Below are positions 1 through 8,432 of a stretch of DNA of 64,000 nt, in pieces. The first letter of the stretch is position 1. Every line of letters starts with the position of its first letter. Origin of the DNA: Arthrobacter_E sp044748305 (GTDB lineage Bacteria; Actinomycetota; Actinomycetes; Actinomycetales; Micrococcaceae); the NCBI RefSeq assembly GCF_044748305.1, contig NZ_JBIVFT010000009.1:62001-126000 (forward strand). The letters run 5' to 3'. The notes under the pieces were generated by a model. That model ran no database searches. It saw only the letters and a list, made by a program, of their open reading frames with translations, and was not told the origin of the DNA. The position numbers and the translations under genes were made by a program.

Positions 1-604
1 CACCGTCGACGTCACCGAGAGCATGGAACTCCTGGGCAGGCTGAAAGCGAACCGGGCGTTCGCAGGGCTGAAGCTGACACCTCTCACCTTGGTGGCCAAG
101 GCGGTGCTGGTCGCTCTGGGGAACAACCCGACGCTGAACACCCGCTGGGACGAGGCCGCTCAGGAGATCATCCAGTACCACTACGTGAACCTGGGCATCG
201 CGGCGGCCACTCCTCGTGGCCTGACCGTGCCCAACATCAAGGATGCCGACGCCCTGAGCCTGAAGGATCTCGCGGCGGCCTTGGCTGCCTTGGCGGATGA
301 GGCCCGCGCGGCACGGACCACGCCCGCGGCGCTCAGCGGTGGCACGTTCACCATCACCAACGTCGGAGTCTTCGGCATCGATGCGGGGACGCCCATGCTC
401 AATCCGGGCGAGGCCGGGATCCTGGCCGTAGGTTCGGTGCGCAGGCAGCCGTGGGAGTACCGCGGTGAGATCGCGCTGCGGCAGATGATGACCCTGAGTC
501 TTTCCTTCGACCACCGGCTCGTGGACGGCGAGCAGGGCTCCCGGTTCCTCGCAGACGTGGGTGCCATCCTGGGCGACCCCGGCATGGTCCTGACCATGAT
601 CTGA
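1..604 (+). CDS. bkdC: Branched-chain 2-oxoacid dehydrogenase E2 (dihydrolipoyl acyltransferase), C-terminal part
   Basis: This is the 3' end of a lipoate-dependent acyltransferase. The frame is open from base 2 and the start lies outside the window. About 200 residues of the CoA-dependent acyltransferase catalytic domain remain. The active-site motif DHRLVDG is encoded at 509-529. The E2-typical segments GLTVPNIKDAD and FTITNVGVFG are also present. The enzyme transfers the acyl group from lipoate to CoA in the E1/E2/E3 complex. The sequence alone does not separate pyruvate from branched-chain 2-oxoacid specificity. The adjoining leucine degradation genes favour the branched-chain enzyme, which would make isovaleryl-CoA for the genes downstream. 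The lipoyl and peripheral-subunit-binding domains are not visible here. Confidence 0.9.
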   Translation, partial: TVDVTESMELLGRLKANRAFAGLKLTPLTLVAKAVLVALGNNPTLNTRWDEAAQEIIQYHYVNLGIAAATPRGLTVPNIKDADALSLKDLAAALAALADEARAARTTPAALSGGTFTITNVGVFGIDAGTPMLNPGEAGILAVGSVRRQPWEYRGEIALRQMMTLSLSFDHRLVDGEQGSRFLADVGAILGDPGMVLTMI

Positions 605-613
605 GGAGGCTCT

Positions 614-647
614 CCGCGGACGCCGGGAACCGTCCCGGTGTCCGCGG
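614..647. terminator. Hairpin between convergent bkdC and tetR genes
   Basis: Arms 614-628 and 633-647 pair along 15 positions with one G-T wobble and a 4-base loop. The hairpin lies just after the E2 stop codon and before the end of the opposite-strand regulator, so it can serve both. There is no strong T tract. Confidence 0.55.
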
Positions 648-679
648 AATGCCTGCCTGGGTCAATCTGGCAGCTGAGG

Positions 680-1291
680 TCAGTCCGGCAGCGGGGCGGT
701 GAGAGCGGCCAGCGCCATCGTCTCCAGGACGGGACGGGCCGTCCGCGCGGGAACGGTGCGGCCCCGCTCCCGCAGTGAGTGAGGTGTGGAGTTGATCAGG
801 CCGAAGCAGGCGTGGACCCGGAGTCTGCGTTCCCGGGGGTCCGCCGACGGCAGTTCCAGGCCCAGCGCATCCACCCAGAGTTCCACGTAGGCGCGCTGCA
901 GTTCCCGCACCTGAGCTCTCCCGGGCTCGGAGAGAGCCTGGAGATCCCTGTCCTGGACCCGGATCACCTCGGGCTGGGAGAGGGCGAAGTCCGTATGGAA
1001 GGCCACGAGCCGGTTGAGGGCCGGTGTCTCGTCTTCTGCGTCGTCCAGCACTCCACGTCCGCCGTCGAGGAGGGTGCGGCTGACTCCGAGGAGCAGCTCG
1101 TCCAGCACTGCTTGCTTGGAGGGGAAATGACGGTACACCGCCGGGCCGCTCATGCCGACTGCGGCGCCGAGTGCCTCCAGGGAGACCTTGTCGAAGCCTG
1201 ATTCGGCGAAGAGCCGCGCGGCGTGGGAGACCAGGGCCTTCCGGCGTTCCTCTTTGGCCGCCGAGCGCGCCGTGACAGGTGCTTCGCTCAC
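680..1291 (-). CDS. TetR-family regulator of the leucine catabolic operon
   Basis: A 203-residue TetR-type repressor. The N-terminal helix-turn-helix lies at about residues 25-65, with the segments LFAESGFDKVSLEALGAAVG and MSGPAVYRHFPSKQAVLDEL, followed by an all-helical ligand domain. I chose the GTG at 1291 because GAGGAG sits just upstream; an in-frame ATG at 1339 would extend it by 16 residues but overlaps the operator. It is transcribed away from the carboxylase genes across a shared 105 bp spacer that carries a palindromic operator. The simplest model is repression of itself and of the catabolic operon, relieved by a CoA ester or branched-chain metabolite. The ligand is an inference. 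TetR regulators next to accA1/accD1-type loci are common in actinobacteria. Confidence 0.85.
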   Translation of the reverse strand: MSEAPVTARSAAKEERRKALVSHAARLFAESGFDKVSLEALGAAVGMSGPAVYRHFPSKQAVLDELLLGVSRTLLDGGRGVLDDAEDETPALNRLVAFHTDFALSQPEVIRVQDRDLQALSEPGRAQVRELQRAYVELWVDALGLELPSADPRERRLRVHACFGLINSTPHSLRERGRTVPARTARPVLETMALAALTAPLPD

Positions 1292-1338
1292 AGCATCCTC
1301 CTCGTGGTGGACATCACAGTCATTAGAGACTAACCTCA

Positions 1339-1372
1339 ATTTCAGTTATACGTCACTAACTGAAATGTGACG
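1339..1372. promoter_or_regulatory. Palindromic TetR-type operator in the tetR/carboxylase spacer
   Basis: Perfect inverted repeat: arms ATTTCAGTTA (1339-1348) and TAACTGAAAT (1357-1366) with an 8 bp spacer. A second overlapping repeat, CGTCAC (1351-1356) and GTGACG (1367-1372), shares its right half. The position between divergent genes suits repression of both promoters. Confidence 0.75.
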
Positions 1373-1396
1373 TCGGCTCGGCGAAAGAGCAGGTCA

Positions 1397-3004
1397 ATGG
1401 AGATTCTGTCCACCACCGTGGACCCCGGATCGGCGCAGTTCCAGGCCAACGAGGCCGGGCAGCGCGCGCTCGTGGAGGAATTGCGCCGCACGCTCGCCCA
1501 AGTGGCGCTGGGCGGCCCGGAGAAGTCCCGCGAACGGCATGTGTCCCGTGGCAAACTGCTGCCCCGCGAGCGCGTGGACCGTTTGCTCGATGAGGGCAGC
1601 CCGTTCCTGGAGGTCGCGCCCCTCGCCGCTCAGGACATGTACGACGGCGCGAGCCCGGCGGCCGGGGTGATCGCCGGAGTCGGCGTCGTGGAGGGCCGTC
1701 TGGTGATGGTGGTCTGCAACGACGCCACCGTCAAGGGCGGCACCTACTATCCGATGACCGTCCGCAAGCACCTCCGGGCCCAGGAGATCGCTCTGGAGAA
1801 TGAGATCCCGTGCGTCTACCTGGTCGATTCCGGTGGAGCCTTCCTGCCGATGCAGGACGAGGTGTTCCCGTCCAAGGATCATTTCGGCCGGATCTTCTAC
1901 AACCAGGCGCAGCTTTCGGCACGCAAGATCCCGCAGATCGCGGCCGTGCTGGGTTCCTGCACGGCGGGAGGCGCTTATGTCCCGGCCATGAGCGATGAGA
2001 CCGTCATCGTGAAGAACCAGGGCACCATCTTCCTGGGTGGTCCGCCGTTGGTGAAGGCGGCCATCGGCGAAGTGGTCACCGCCGAGGAACTGGGCGGCGG
2101 TGAGGTCCATGCCAGGATCTCCGGCGTTGCCGATCATCTGGCCGAGAACGACGAACACGCCCTCCAGATCGTCCGTGACATCGTCGCCACCCTCCCTGAG
2201 ACCCCTGCCCGTGCCTGGGATGTCCTGCCGAACCGTGAACCGGTGGTGGATCCGGCGGAGCTGTACGGTGCGGTCCCGGTGGACGTCAACGCCTCCTACG
2301 ATGTGCGTGAGGTCATTGCGCGCCTGGTGGATGGCAGCGAGTTCCACGAGTTCAAGAAGGAATACGGGGACACCCTGGTGACCGGTTTCGCCCACGTCTG
2401 CGGGCATCCCGTGGGAATCGTCGCGAACAACGGTGTCTTGTTCTCCGAGTCGGCCCGTAAGGGCGCCCACTTCATTGAGCTCTGTGACCAGCGCGGGGTG
2501 CCGCTGCTCTTTCTGCAGAACATCACCGGATTCATGGTCGGAAAGGATGCCGAACACGGCGGCATCGCACGGGACGGGGCCAAGATGGTCACCGCCGTCG
2601 CCACCGCCCGGGTGCCCAAGTTCACCGTCGTCATCGGAGGTTCTTTCGGGGCGGGCAACTACTCGATGTGCGGCCGTGCCTACAGTCCGCGTTTCCTCTG
2701 GATGTGGCCCGCTGCCAGGATCTCCGTGATGGGAGGAGCCCAGGCCTCCAGCGTGCTCGCCACCGTCAAGGGGGACCAGCTCCGGGCATCCGGGCAGGAG
2801 TGGAGCGCTGAGGAGGAGGAAGCCTTCAAGGCTCCGATCCGCGAACAGTACGAATTGCAGGGCAATCCGTACTACTCCACCGCGAGGCTCTGGGATGACG
2901 GCATCATCGACCCTGCGGACACGCGCCGGGTCCTGGGTCTGGCCCTCGACGCCGCTTCCCGCGTACCGCTGCCCGATACCTCCTTCGGCCTTTTCAGGAT
3001 GTGA
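1397..3004 (+). CDS. mccB: Methylcrotonyl-CoA carboxylase, carboxyltransferase (beta) subunit
   Basis: A 535-residue biotin-dependent carboxyltransferase. It moves the carboxyl group from carboxybiotin to 3-methylcrotonyl-CoA, forming 3-methylglutaconyl-CoA in leucine breakdown. Two crotonase-fold halves are visible. Segments diagnostic for the MCC beta group rather than the propionyl/acetyl-CoA group include QDEVFPSKDHFGRIFYNQAQ, IFLGGPPLVKAA and GAGNYSMCGRAY. The ATG at 1397 is preferred over one at 1367 because the latter starts inside the operator. The stop overlaps the GTG start of the biotin-carrying subunit (GTGA), indicating translational coupling and 1:1 complex formation. The M. tuberculosis counterpart is AccD1. 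Confidence 0.93.
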   Translation: MEILSTTVDPGSAQFQANEAGQRALVEELRRTLAQVALGGPEKSRERHVSRGKLLPRERVDRLLDEGSPFLEVAPLAAQDMYDGASPAAGVIAGVGVVEGRLVMVVCNDATVKGGTYYPMTVRKHLRAQEIALENEIPCVYLVDSGGAFLPMQDEVFPSKDHFGRIFYNQAQLSARKIPQIAAVLGSCTAGGAYVPAMSDETVIVKNQGTIFLGGPPLVKAAIGEVVTAEELGGGEVHARISGVADHLAENDEHALQIVRDIVATLPETPARAWDVLPNREPVVDPAELYGAVPVDVNASYDVREVIARLVDGSEFHEFKKEYGDTLVTGFAHVCGHPVGIVANNGVLFSESARKGAHFIELCDQRGVPLLFLQNITGFMVGKDAEHGGIARDGAKMVTAVATARVPKFTVVIGGSFGAGNYSMCGRAYSPRFLWMWPAARISVMGGAQASSVLATVKGDQLRASGQEWSAEEEEAFKAPIREQYELQGNPYYSTARLWDDGIIDPADTRRVLGLALDAASRVPLPDTSFGLFRM

Positions 3005-5256
3005 CCATGGATTTCGCTTTCAGCCTCGGGGGCCATCCTGGCCCTCCGGTCGCCCCGGAATCAGCCCCGCCACCTTTCGGCTCGGTGCTCATCGCGAACC
3101 GCGGAGAGATCGCGGTCCGCATCATCCGCACGCTGCGCTCGCTGGGCATCCGCTCCATCGCGGTCTACAGCGACGCCGATGCCGATGCGCTTCACGTCCA
3201 GCTGGCCGATGAGGCCGTCCGGATCGGTCCCGCCGCTGCGACTCAGAGTTATCTGGACATCGACGCCGTCGTCCGCGCCGCCGTCGAAAGCGGTGCTCAG
3301 GCCGTGCATCCCGGCTACGGCTTCCTGAGCGAGAACGCGCGGTTCGCCGAGGCGTTGGCCAAGGCCGGAGTCACCTTCATCGGCCCGGGGGTGGAAGCGC
3401 TCGCCGTGATGGGCGACAAGATCACCGCCAAGAACCACGTGTCCGCCTCCGGAGTCCCGACCGTTCCCGGCTACGCGGGTGTCCCCGGGAAGCCGCCCAG
3501 CGATGAGGAACTGCGCGAGCACGCAGCCGACGTCGGCTACCCTCTCCTGATCAAGCCGTCGGCCGGTGGCGGTGGCAAGGGGATGGTCGTCGTGGAGACG
3601 GCGGAAGAGCTCGACGGCGGCCTCGCCACGGCACGCAGGATCGCAGCGAGCGCCTTCGGTGACGACACGCTGTTCATCGAACGTCTGGTGCGCAATCCGC
3701 GCCACATCGAGGTCCAGGTCATGGCGGACGCCCACGGCAACGTCGTTCATCTGGGAGAACGTGAATGCTCCCTGCAGAGGCGCCATCAGAAGGTGATCGA
3801 GGAGGCCCCATCGGCGCTCCTGGAGGGATTGCCGCAGGGTGCCGAGATCCGTGAACGCATGGGCCGCGCCGCCTGTGATGCCGCGCTCAGTGTCGACTAT
3901 GTGGGCGCAGGGACCGTGGAGTTCCTGGTCTCGGACGACCGTCCCGACGAGTTCTTCTTCATGGAGATGAACACCCGGCTGCAGGTGGAGCACCCCGTCA
4001 CCGAGGAGGTGACCGGGGTGGATCTGGTCGAGCAGCAGCTCCGGGTGGCTGCGGGTGAGCCGCTGACCCTGGCGCAGGACGACATCCGGCTGAACGGACA
4101 TGCGATCGAGGCCCGGGTGTACGCGGAGGACCCGCGCAACGGCTTCCTCCCGGCCACGGGCACGGTGCTGCTGCTCGACGAGTATCACCGGCGGGGTCCG
4201 GCCCCGCGTTTCGTCGGCGTGCACAACTCGATGCCCGAATGGCCCCGACGCCTGAGGATCGACTCCTCGCTGTATGAAGGCCAGACCATCGGCTCGGACT
4301 ACGACCCCATGCTGGCGAAGGTCATCGTGCACGGCGAGGACCGTGCGGACGCCCTCCGCCAGATCGATCTGGCCCTGGCGAACTACCGGCTGCTCGGGCT
4401 GTCCACGAATGTCGAGTACCTGCGGCTCCTTCTGGCGGACGAGGACGTCCAGGCCGGGCGTCTGGACACGGGTCTGATCGAACGGAAGCTGGACGGTTTC
4501 CCCTTCCACGAAGTGGACGACGCCGATCTGGCCTTCGTTGCCGTGCTCGCCGACCACATGGGCACGGCGGCCCGACGCGCACAGTCCGACGGGAACGGCC
4601 GTGGGCTGGGACCCGGGTGGGCCACGACCGATGGCTGGCGTCTCGGCGTCCACAGGCCTCGCCGGGTCCACGCGACCGTCGACGGCGTGGAGCTGGAGGC
4701 ATTCGTCACGGGCGACCGGGAGGACCAGATCACCTTCCACCGCACCGAACGCGGCCACAACGTGGTGACCCTCGCGGGAGGCCGGACGGTGCGGATCGAG
4801 ACCTCGCAGATCTTCCACGGTCCGGTGGAGGCGACCGTGGCGGGCGAACGGCGTGAATACGTTCTCGGCCAGCCGCGGTTCCTCAGCCCCGACGGTCCGG
4901 TGCCCCGCGAGTTCACCGCCTGGATCGGCCGTGACGGGTGGAGCGCCGAGGTCGAACTTCTCGGCCGTGAAGAGGCTCTCGCCCGCCGCCTGTCCGCACT
5001 GGAACGGAGCGAAGGCGAGACCGACCCTCGCGTACTGACACCCATGCCGGGAACCGTCGTCGCCGTCATGGTGCAGGACGGCGAGCGCGTGGAGGCCGGG
5101 CGGCATCTCCTCAGCGTCGAGGCCATGAAGATGGAACACCAGCTCACCGCACCCATCGGGGGCATCGTGCACCTGAGCGTCACACAGGGCGAACAGGTCA
5201 AAGCCAAGGCCGCAGTGGCCACCATCCACCCCGAAGATCCGGGACACGAGAACTAG
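3001..5256 (+). CDS. mccA: Methylcrotonyl-CoA carboxylase, biotin carboxylase/BCCP (alpha) subunit
   Basis: A 751-residue biotin carboxylase fused to a biotin carboxyl carrier domain. The N-terminal biotin carboxylase domain begins at about residue 27 (VLIANRGEIAVRIIRTLRSL). It has the glycine-rich ATP-grasp loop KPSAGGGGKGM and the catalytic segment EMNTRLQVEHPVTE. The C-terminal carrier domain has the biotinylation motif EAMKM, with the acceptor lysine near residue 710. A linker of roughly 150 residues between them would bind the beta subunit. It carboxylates biotin with ATP and bicarbonate for MccB. The GTG start overlaps the mccB stop; an ATG lies two codons later. The mycobacterial counterpart is AccA1. 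Confidence 0.92.
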   Translation: MTMDFAFSLGGHPGPPVAPESAPPPFGSVLIANRGEIAVRIIRTLRSLGIRSIAVYSDADADALHVQLADEAVRIGPAAATQSYLDIDAVVRAAVESGAQAVHPGYGFLSENARFAEALAKAGVTFIGPGVEALAVMGDKITAKNHVSASGVPTVPGYAGVPGKPPSDEELREHAADVGYPLLIKPSAGGGGKGMVVVETAEELDGGLATARRIAASAFGDDTLFIERLVRNPRHIEVQVMADAHGNVVHLGERECSLQRRHQKVIEEAPSALLEGLPQGAEIRERMGRAACDAALSVDYVGAGTVEFLVSDDRPDEFFFMEMNTRLQVEHPVTEEVTGVDLVEQQLRVAAGEPLTLAQDDIRLNGHAIEARVYAEDPRNGFLPATGTVLLLDEYHRRGPAPRFVGVHNSMPEWPRRLRIDSSLYEGQTIGSDYDPMLAKVIVHGEDRADALRQIDLALANYRLLGLSTNVEYLRLLLADEDVQAGRLDTGLIERKLDGFPFHEVDDADLAFVAVLADHMGTAARRAQSDGNGRGLGPGWATTDGWRLGVHRPRRVHATVDGVELEAFVTGDREDQITFHRTERGHNVVTLAGGRTVRIETSQIFHGPVEATVAGERREYVLGQPRFLSPDGPVPREFTAWIGRDGWSAEVELLGREEALARRLSALERSEGETDPRVLTPMPGTVVAVMVQDGERVEAGRHLLSVEAMKMEHQLTAPIGGIVHLSVTQGEQVKAKAAVATIHPEDPGHEN

Positions 5257-5264
5257 GACACGAC

Positions 5265-6428
5265 ATGCCTGATTTTGAACTCTCCGAGGAGTACCAGGAC
5301 CTCAGCGACACCGTCCGCGACTTCGCGGACCAGGTCGTCGCGCCGGTCTCGCAGAAGCACGACGAGGAGCACAGCTTCCCGTACGAGGTCGTGGCCGGGA
5401 TGGCCGAGCTGGGGCTCTTCGGCCTGCCCTTCCCGGAGGAGTACGGCGGCATGGGAGGCGACTACTTCGCCTTGGCCCTGGCACTGGAGCAGCTCGGCCG
5501 GGTGGACCAGTCCGTGGCCATCACGCTGGAAGCCGGTGTCTCGCTCGGTGCCATGCCCGTGTACCGTTTCGGCACCGATGCTCAGAAAGAGGAGTGGCTG
5601 CCGTCCTTGGCCTCGGGCCAGGCGCTCGCAGGCTTCGGTCTGACCGAGTCAGAGGCCGGTTCGGACGCCGGTGGGACCAAGACCAAAGCCTCACTCCAGG
5701 ACGGCCAGTGGGTTATCAACGGCTCCAAGGAGTTCATCACCAACTCGGGAACGGACATCACCAAGCTGGTCACGGTCACCGCTGTGACGGGCAGCAGTGA
5801 GCGCCCCGACGGCAGCGTCAAGAAGGAGATCTCGACCATCCTGGTGCCCACGGACACCCCTGGCTTCACCGCCGAGAAGGCCTACAACAAGGTGGGCTGG
5901 AACGCCTCGGACACCCACCCCCTCAGCCTGAAGGATGTGCGGGTGCCTGAGGAGAACCTCCTGGGCACTCGCGGCCGTGGCTACGCGAACTTCCTCTCGA
6001 TCCTGGACGAGGGCCGTATCGCGATCGCCGCACTCGGCACCGGTGCGGCGCAGGGCTGTGTGGACTCCGCCGTGAAGTACGCCAAGGAGCGCAGCGCCTT
6101 CGGCAACATGATCGGCAAATACCAGGCGATCCAGTTCAAGATCGCGCGGATGCAGGCTCGCGCCCACACGGCCCGCCTGGCCTATTACGACGCGGCAGCC
6201 CGCATGCTGGTAGGCAAACCGTTCAAGGCCCAGGCCGCCATCGCCAAGATGGTGGCGGGTGAAGCAGCCATGGACAATGCGCGGGATGCCACCCAGGTGT
6301 TCGGAGGCTACGGCTTCATCAACGAATTCTCCGTCGCACGCCACTACCGGGACTCCAAGATCCTGGAAATCGGTGAAGGCACCACAGAGGTTCAGCTCAT
6401 GCTCATCGCCCGCGAACTGGGACTCTGA
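5265..6428 (+). CDS. Acyl-CoA dehydrogenase, probably isovaleryl-CoA dehydrogenase
   Basis: A 387-residue FAD flavoenzyme of the acyl-CoA dehydrogenase family at normal length. It has the signature FGLTESEAGSDAG at about residues 124-136 and a C-terminal FGGYGFINEFSVARHYRD segment followed by EIGEGTTEVQ. The likely catalytic base is Glu371 in GEGT. The alternative base position used by classical isovaleryl-CoA dehydrogenase (helix G) reads DEGRIAIA here, which looks like the short-chain layout, so substrate should be read from context. It starts 8 bp after mccA in the same operon and would turn isovaleryl-CoA into 3-methylcrotonyl-CoA. The mycobacterial relative in the equivalent locus is FadE19. 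Confidence 0.85.
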   Translation: MPDFELSEEYQDLSDTVRDFADQVVAPVSQKHDEEHSFPYEVVAGMAELGLFGLPFPEEYGGMGGDYFALALALEQLGRVDQSVAITLEAGVSLGAMPVYRFGTDAQKEEWLPSLASGQALAGFGLTESEAGSDAGGTKTKASLQDGQWVINGSKEFITNSGTDITKLVTVTAVTGSSERPDGSVKKEISTILVPTDTPGFTAEKAYNKVGWNASDTHPLSLKDVRVPEENLLGTRGRGYANFLSILDEGRIAIAALGTGAAQGCVDSAVKYAKERSAFGNMIGKYQAIQFKIARMQARAHTARLAYYDAAARMLVGKPFKAQAAIAKMVAGEAAMDNARDATQVFGGYGFINEFSVARHYRDSKILEIGEGTTEVQLMLIARELGL

Positions 6429-6468
6429 GGCTCTGGAAAACGATGACGCCACAGGAGAGGATCGGAAC

Positions 6469-7242
6469 ATGATCGACAAAGTGGTCAGCAGCGCCGAGCG
6501 CGCGGTGGCGGATATTCATGACGGTGCTTCGCTCGCCGTCGGCGGTTTCGGGTTGTGCGGCATCCCGGTGGCCCTCATCGACGCCTTGCACCGGCAAGGG
6601 ACGCGCGAGCTGGAGACGGTCAGCAATAACTGCGGTGTGGACGACTGGGGGCTCGGAATCCTGCTCTCGGACGGCCGGATCCGCCGGACCATCAGTTCCT
6701 ACGTGGGGGAGAACAAGGAATTCGCGCGGCAGTTCCTGGCCGGTGAGCTGGAAGTCGTCCTGACCCCCCAGGGGACCCTGGCGGAGAAACTCCGGGCCGG
6801 GGGCGCTGGCATCCCGGCCTTCTACACCACGGCCGGGGTGGGCACCCAGGTGGCGGAGGGCGGCCTGCCTCAGAAGTACGACGGCGCGGGCGGGGTCGCG
6901 CTCGCCTCCTCGCCCAAGGAGGTGCGCAGTTTCAACGGCGCCGACTACGTGCTGGAGGAGTCACTCACCCCGGACTTCGCGCTGGTTCACGCGGCGAAAG
7001 GCGACCGGCACGGGAACCTGATGTTCCACGCCACCGCCATGAACTTCAATCCGCTCTGTGCCATGGCCGGGAAGATCACCATCGCCGAAGTCGAAGAACT
7101 CGTGGAACCGGGTGAGCTGGATCCCGAGCACATCCACGTGCCCGGCATCTTCGTGCAGCGCGTGGTCCACGTTCCGGCGGGAACGCCGCAAGCGGAGAAA
7201 CGCATCGAGAAGCGGACCGTGCGAGTGGAAGGCGAGGGCTGA
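6469..7242 (+). CDS. scoA: 3-oxoacid CoA-transferase subunit A
   Basis: A 257-residue alpha subunit of a succinyl-CoA:3-ketoacid CoA-transferase (family I). The N-terminal half has the glycine-rich VGGFGLCGIPVALIDAL segment. Later come GVGTQVAEGG and the conserved stretch NFNPLCAMAGKITIAEVEEL. The ATG at 6469 is preceded by AGGAGAGG at a good distance. The same frame is open upstream without a start signal. With ScoB it moves CoA from succinyl-CoA to acetoacetate. This disposes of the acetoacetate released by the lyase at the end of the operon. It follows the dehydrogenase by 40 bp. Confidence 0.93.
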   Translation: MIDKVVSSAERAVADIHDGASLAVGGFGLCGIPVALIDALHRQGTRELETVSNNCGVDDWGLGILLSDGRIRRTISSYVGENKEFARQFLAGELEVVLTPQGTLAEKLRAGGAGIPAFYTTAGVGTQVAEGGLPQKYDGAGGVALASSPKEVRSFNGADYVLEESLTPDFALVHAAKGDRHGNLMFHATAMNFNPLCAMAGKITIAEVEELVEPGELDPEHIHVPGIFVQRVVHVPAGTPQAEKRIEKRTVRVEGEG

Positions 7243-7245
7243 ACC

Positions 7246-7899
7246 GTGGCACTGGACAGGAACCAACTGGCGGCCAGGGTGGCCCGTGAACTGCAGAACG
7301 GCCAGTACGTCAATCTAGGGATCGGCATGCCGACACTCATCCCGAACTACATCCCGGACGGGGTGGAAGTGGTGCTCCACTCGGAGAACGGAATCCTCGG
7401 AACAGGGCCGTACCCGGTGGAGGACGCCGTGGACCCGGATCTCATCAACGCGGGCAAGGAGACCGTGACCGTCAAGAAGGGCGCCGCGTTCTTCGACTCG
7501 GCGCTGTCCTTCGGCATGGTTCGCGGTGGGCATGTGGACGTGGCGGTTCTGGGTGCCATGGAGGTCGCGCAGAACGGCGATCTGGCGAACTGGATGATCC
7601 CCGGGAAGATGGTCAAAGGAATGGGCGGGGCGATGGACCTCGTGTTCGGCGCCAAGCGGCTCATCGTGATGATGGAACACGTGGATCGCAACGGCAACCC
7701 GAAGATCGTCACGGAGTGCACCCTGCCCCTGACCGGCAAGGGCTGCGTCGACCGGATCATCACGGATCTGGCGGTCATCGACGTCACCGAGGACGGACTG
7801 GTGCTGCGGGAGACCGCGCCCGGCGTCAGCACCGACGAGGTCCTGGCCGCGACCGGTGCGGAGCTGCGGGTCGAGATGCACGACGTGGATGCAGTATGA
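7246..7899 (+). CDS. scoB: 3-oxoacid CoA-transferase subunit B
   Basis: A 217-residue beta subunit carrying the catalytic glutamate in the motif HSENGILGTGP at about residues 45-55, which forms the CoA thioester intermediate. Other family segments are GGHVDVAVLGAMEV and GMGGAMDLVFGAKR. The GTG start is 3 bp after the scoA stop, and the stop overlaps the ATG of the MaoC gene (ATGA), so the genes are coupled. With ScoA it interconverts acetoacetate plus succinyl-CoA and acetoacetyl-CoA plus succinate. Confidence 0.93.
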   Translation: MALDRNQLAARVARELQNGQYVNLGIGMPTLIPNYIPDGVEVVLHSENGILGTGPYPVEDAVDPDLINAGKETVTVKKGAAFFDSALSFGMVRGGHVDVAVLGAMEVAQNGDLANWMIPGKMVKGMGGAMDLVFGAKRLIVMMEHVDRNGNPKIVTECTLPLTGKGCVDRIITDLAVIDVTEDGLVLRETAPGVSTDEVLAATGAELRVEMHDVDAV

Positions 7900-8432
7900 G
7901 CGAGCGGAACGACAGCGCGCCCGAGGCCCGGCGCATCGTCCAGCGAGGACTGTACTTCGACGAACTGGAGGACGGTGCCGTCTACGTCCACCGTCCCGGG
8001 CGCACCCTGACGGAAGCGGACAACGTCCTCTTCACCACGCTCACCATGAACACCCAGGCCTTGCACCTGGATGCCGCCTGGAGCGAGAGCCAGCCTTTCG
8101 GGCAACGGCTGGTCAACTCGATGCTCACCCTCGCCACGCTGGTGGGCCAATCGGTTCCTCAGCTGACGGCGGGGACCATCATCGCGCAGCTGGGTCTGGA
8201 TGAGATCAGCTTCCCCGCTCCGCTCTTCCACGGTGACACGCTGTACACGGAGACCACGGTGCTGGAACGGAGGCTCTCGAAGTCGAGGCCCGGGCAGGGT
8301 GTCGTGACTTTCCAGCACACCGGCCACAATCAGCACGGCAAAGTGGTGGCCCTCGCACGACGGACGACCCTCATGTGGACGCGCGAGGCGCATGAGGAAG
8401 CCGAGCGGGGACGGGGGAGACTGGAGACATGA
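7896..8432 (+). CDS. MaoC-family enoyl-CoA hydratase
   Basis: A 178-residue single hot-dog domain of the MaoC type. The segment NTQALHLDAAWSESQPFG contains the Asp and His expected in the hydratase site, followed by VNSMLTLATLVG. The ATG overlaps the scoB stop by 4 bp, and its own stop overlaps the next start by 4 bp. In the equivalent mycobacterial locus the MaoC protein (Rv2499c) hydrates the 3-methylglutaconyl-CoA or itaconyl-CoA type of substrate for the neighbouring CitE-like lyase. I infer the same here because no crotonase-type methylglutaconyl-CoA hydratase gene is present. The exact substrate is not visible from sequence. Confidence 0.82.
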   Translation: MSERNDSAPEARRIVQRGLYFDELEDGAVYVHRPGRTLTEADNVLFTTLTMNTQALHLDAAWSESQPFGQRLVNSMLTLATLVGQSVPQLTAGTIIAQLGLDEISFPAPLFHGDTLYTETTVLERRLSKSRPGQGVVTFQHTGHNQHGKVVALARRTTLMWTREAHEEAERGRGRLET

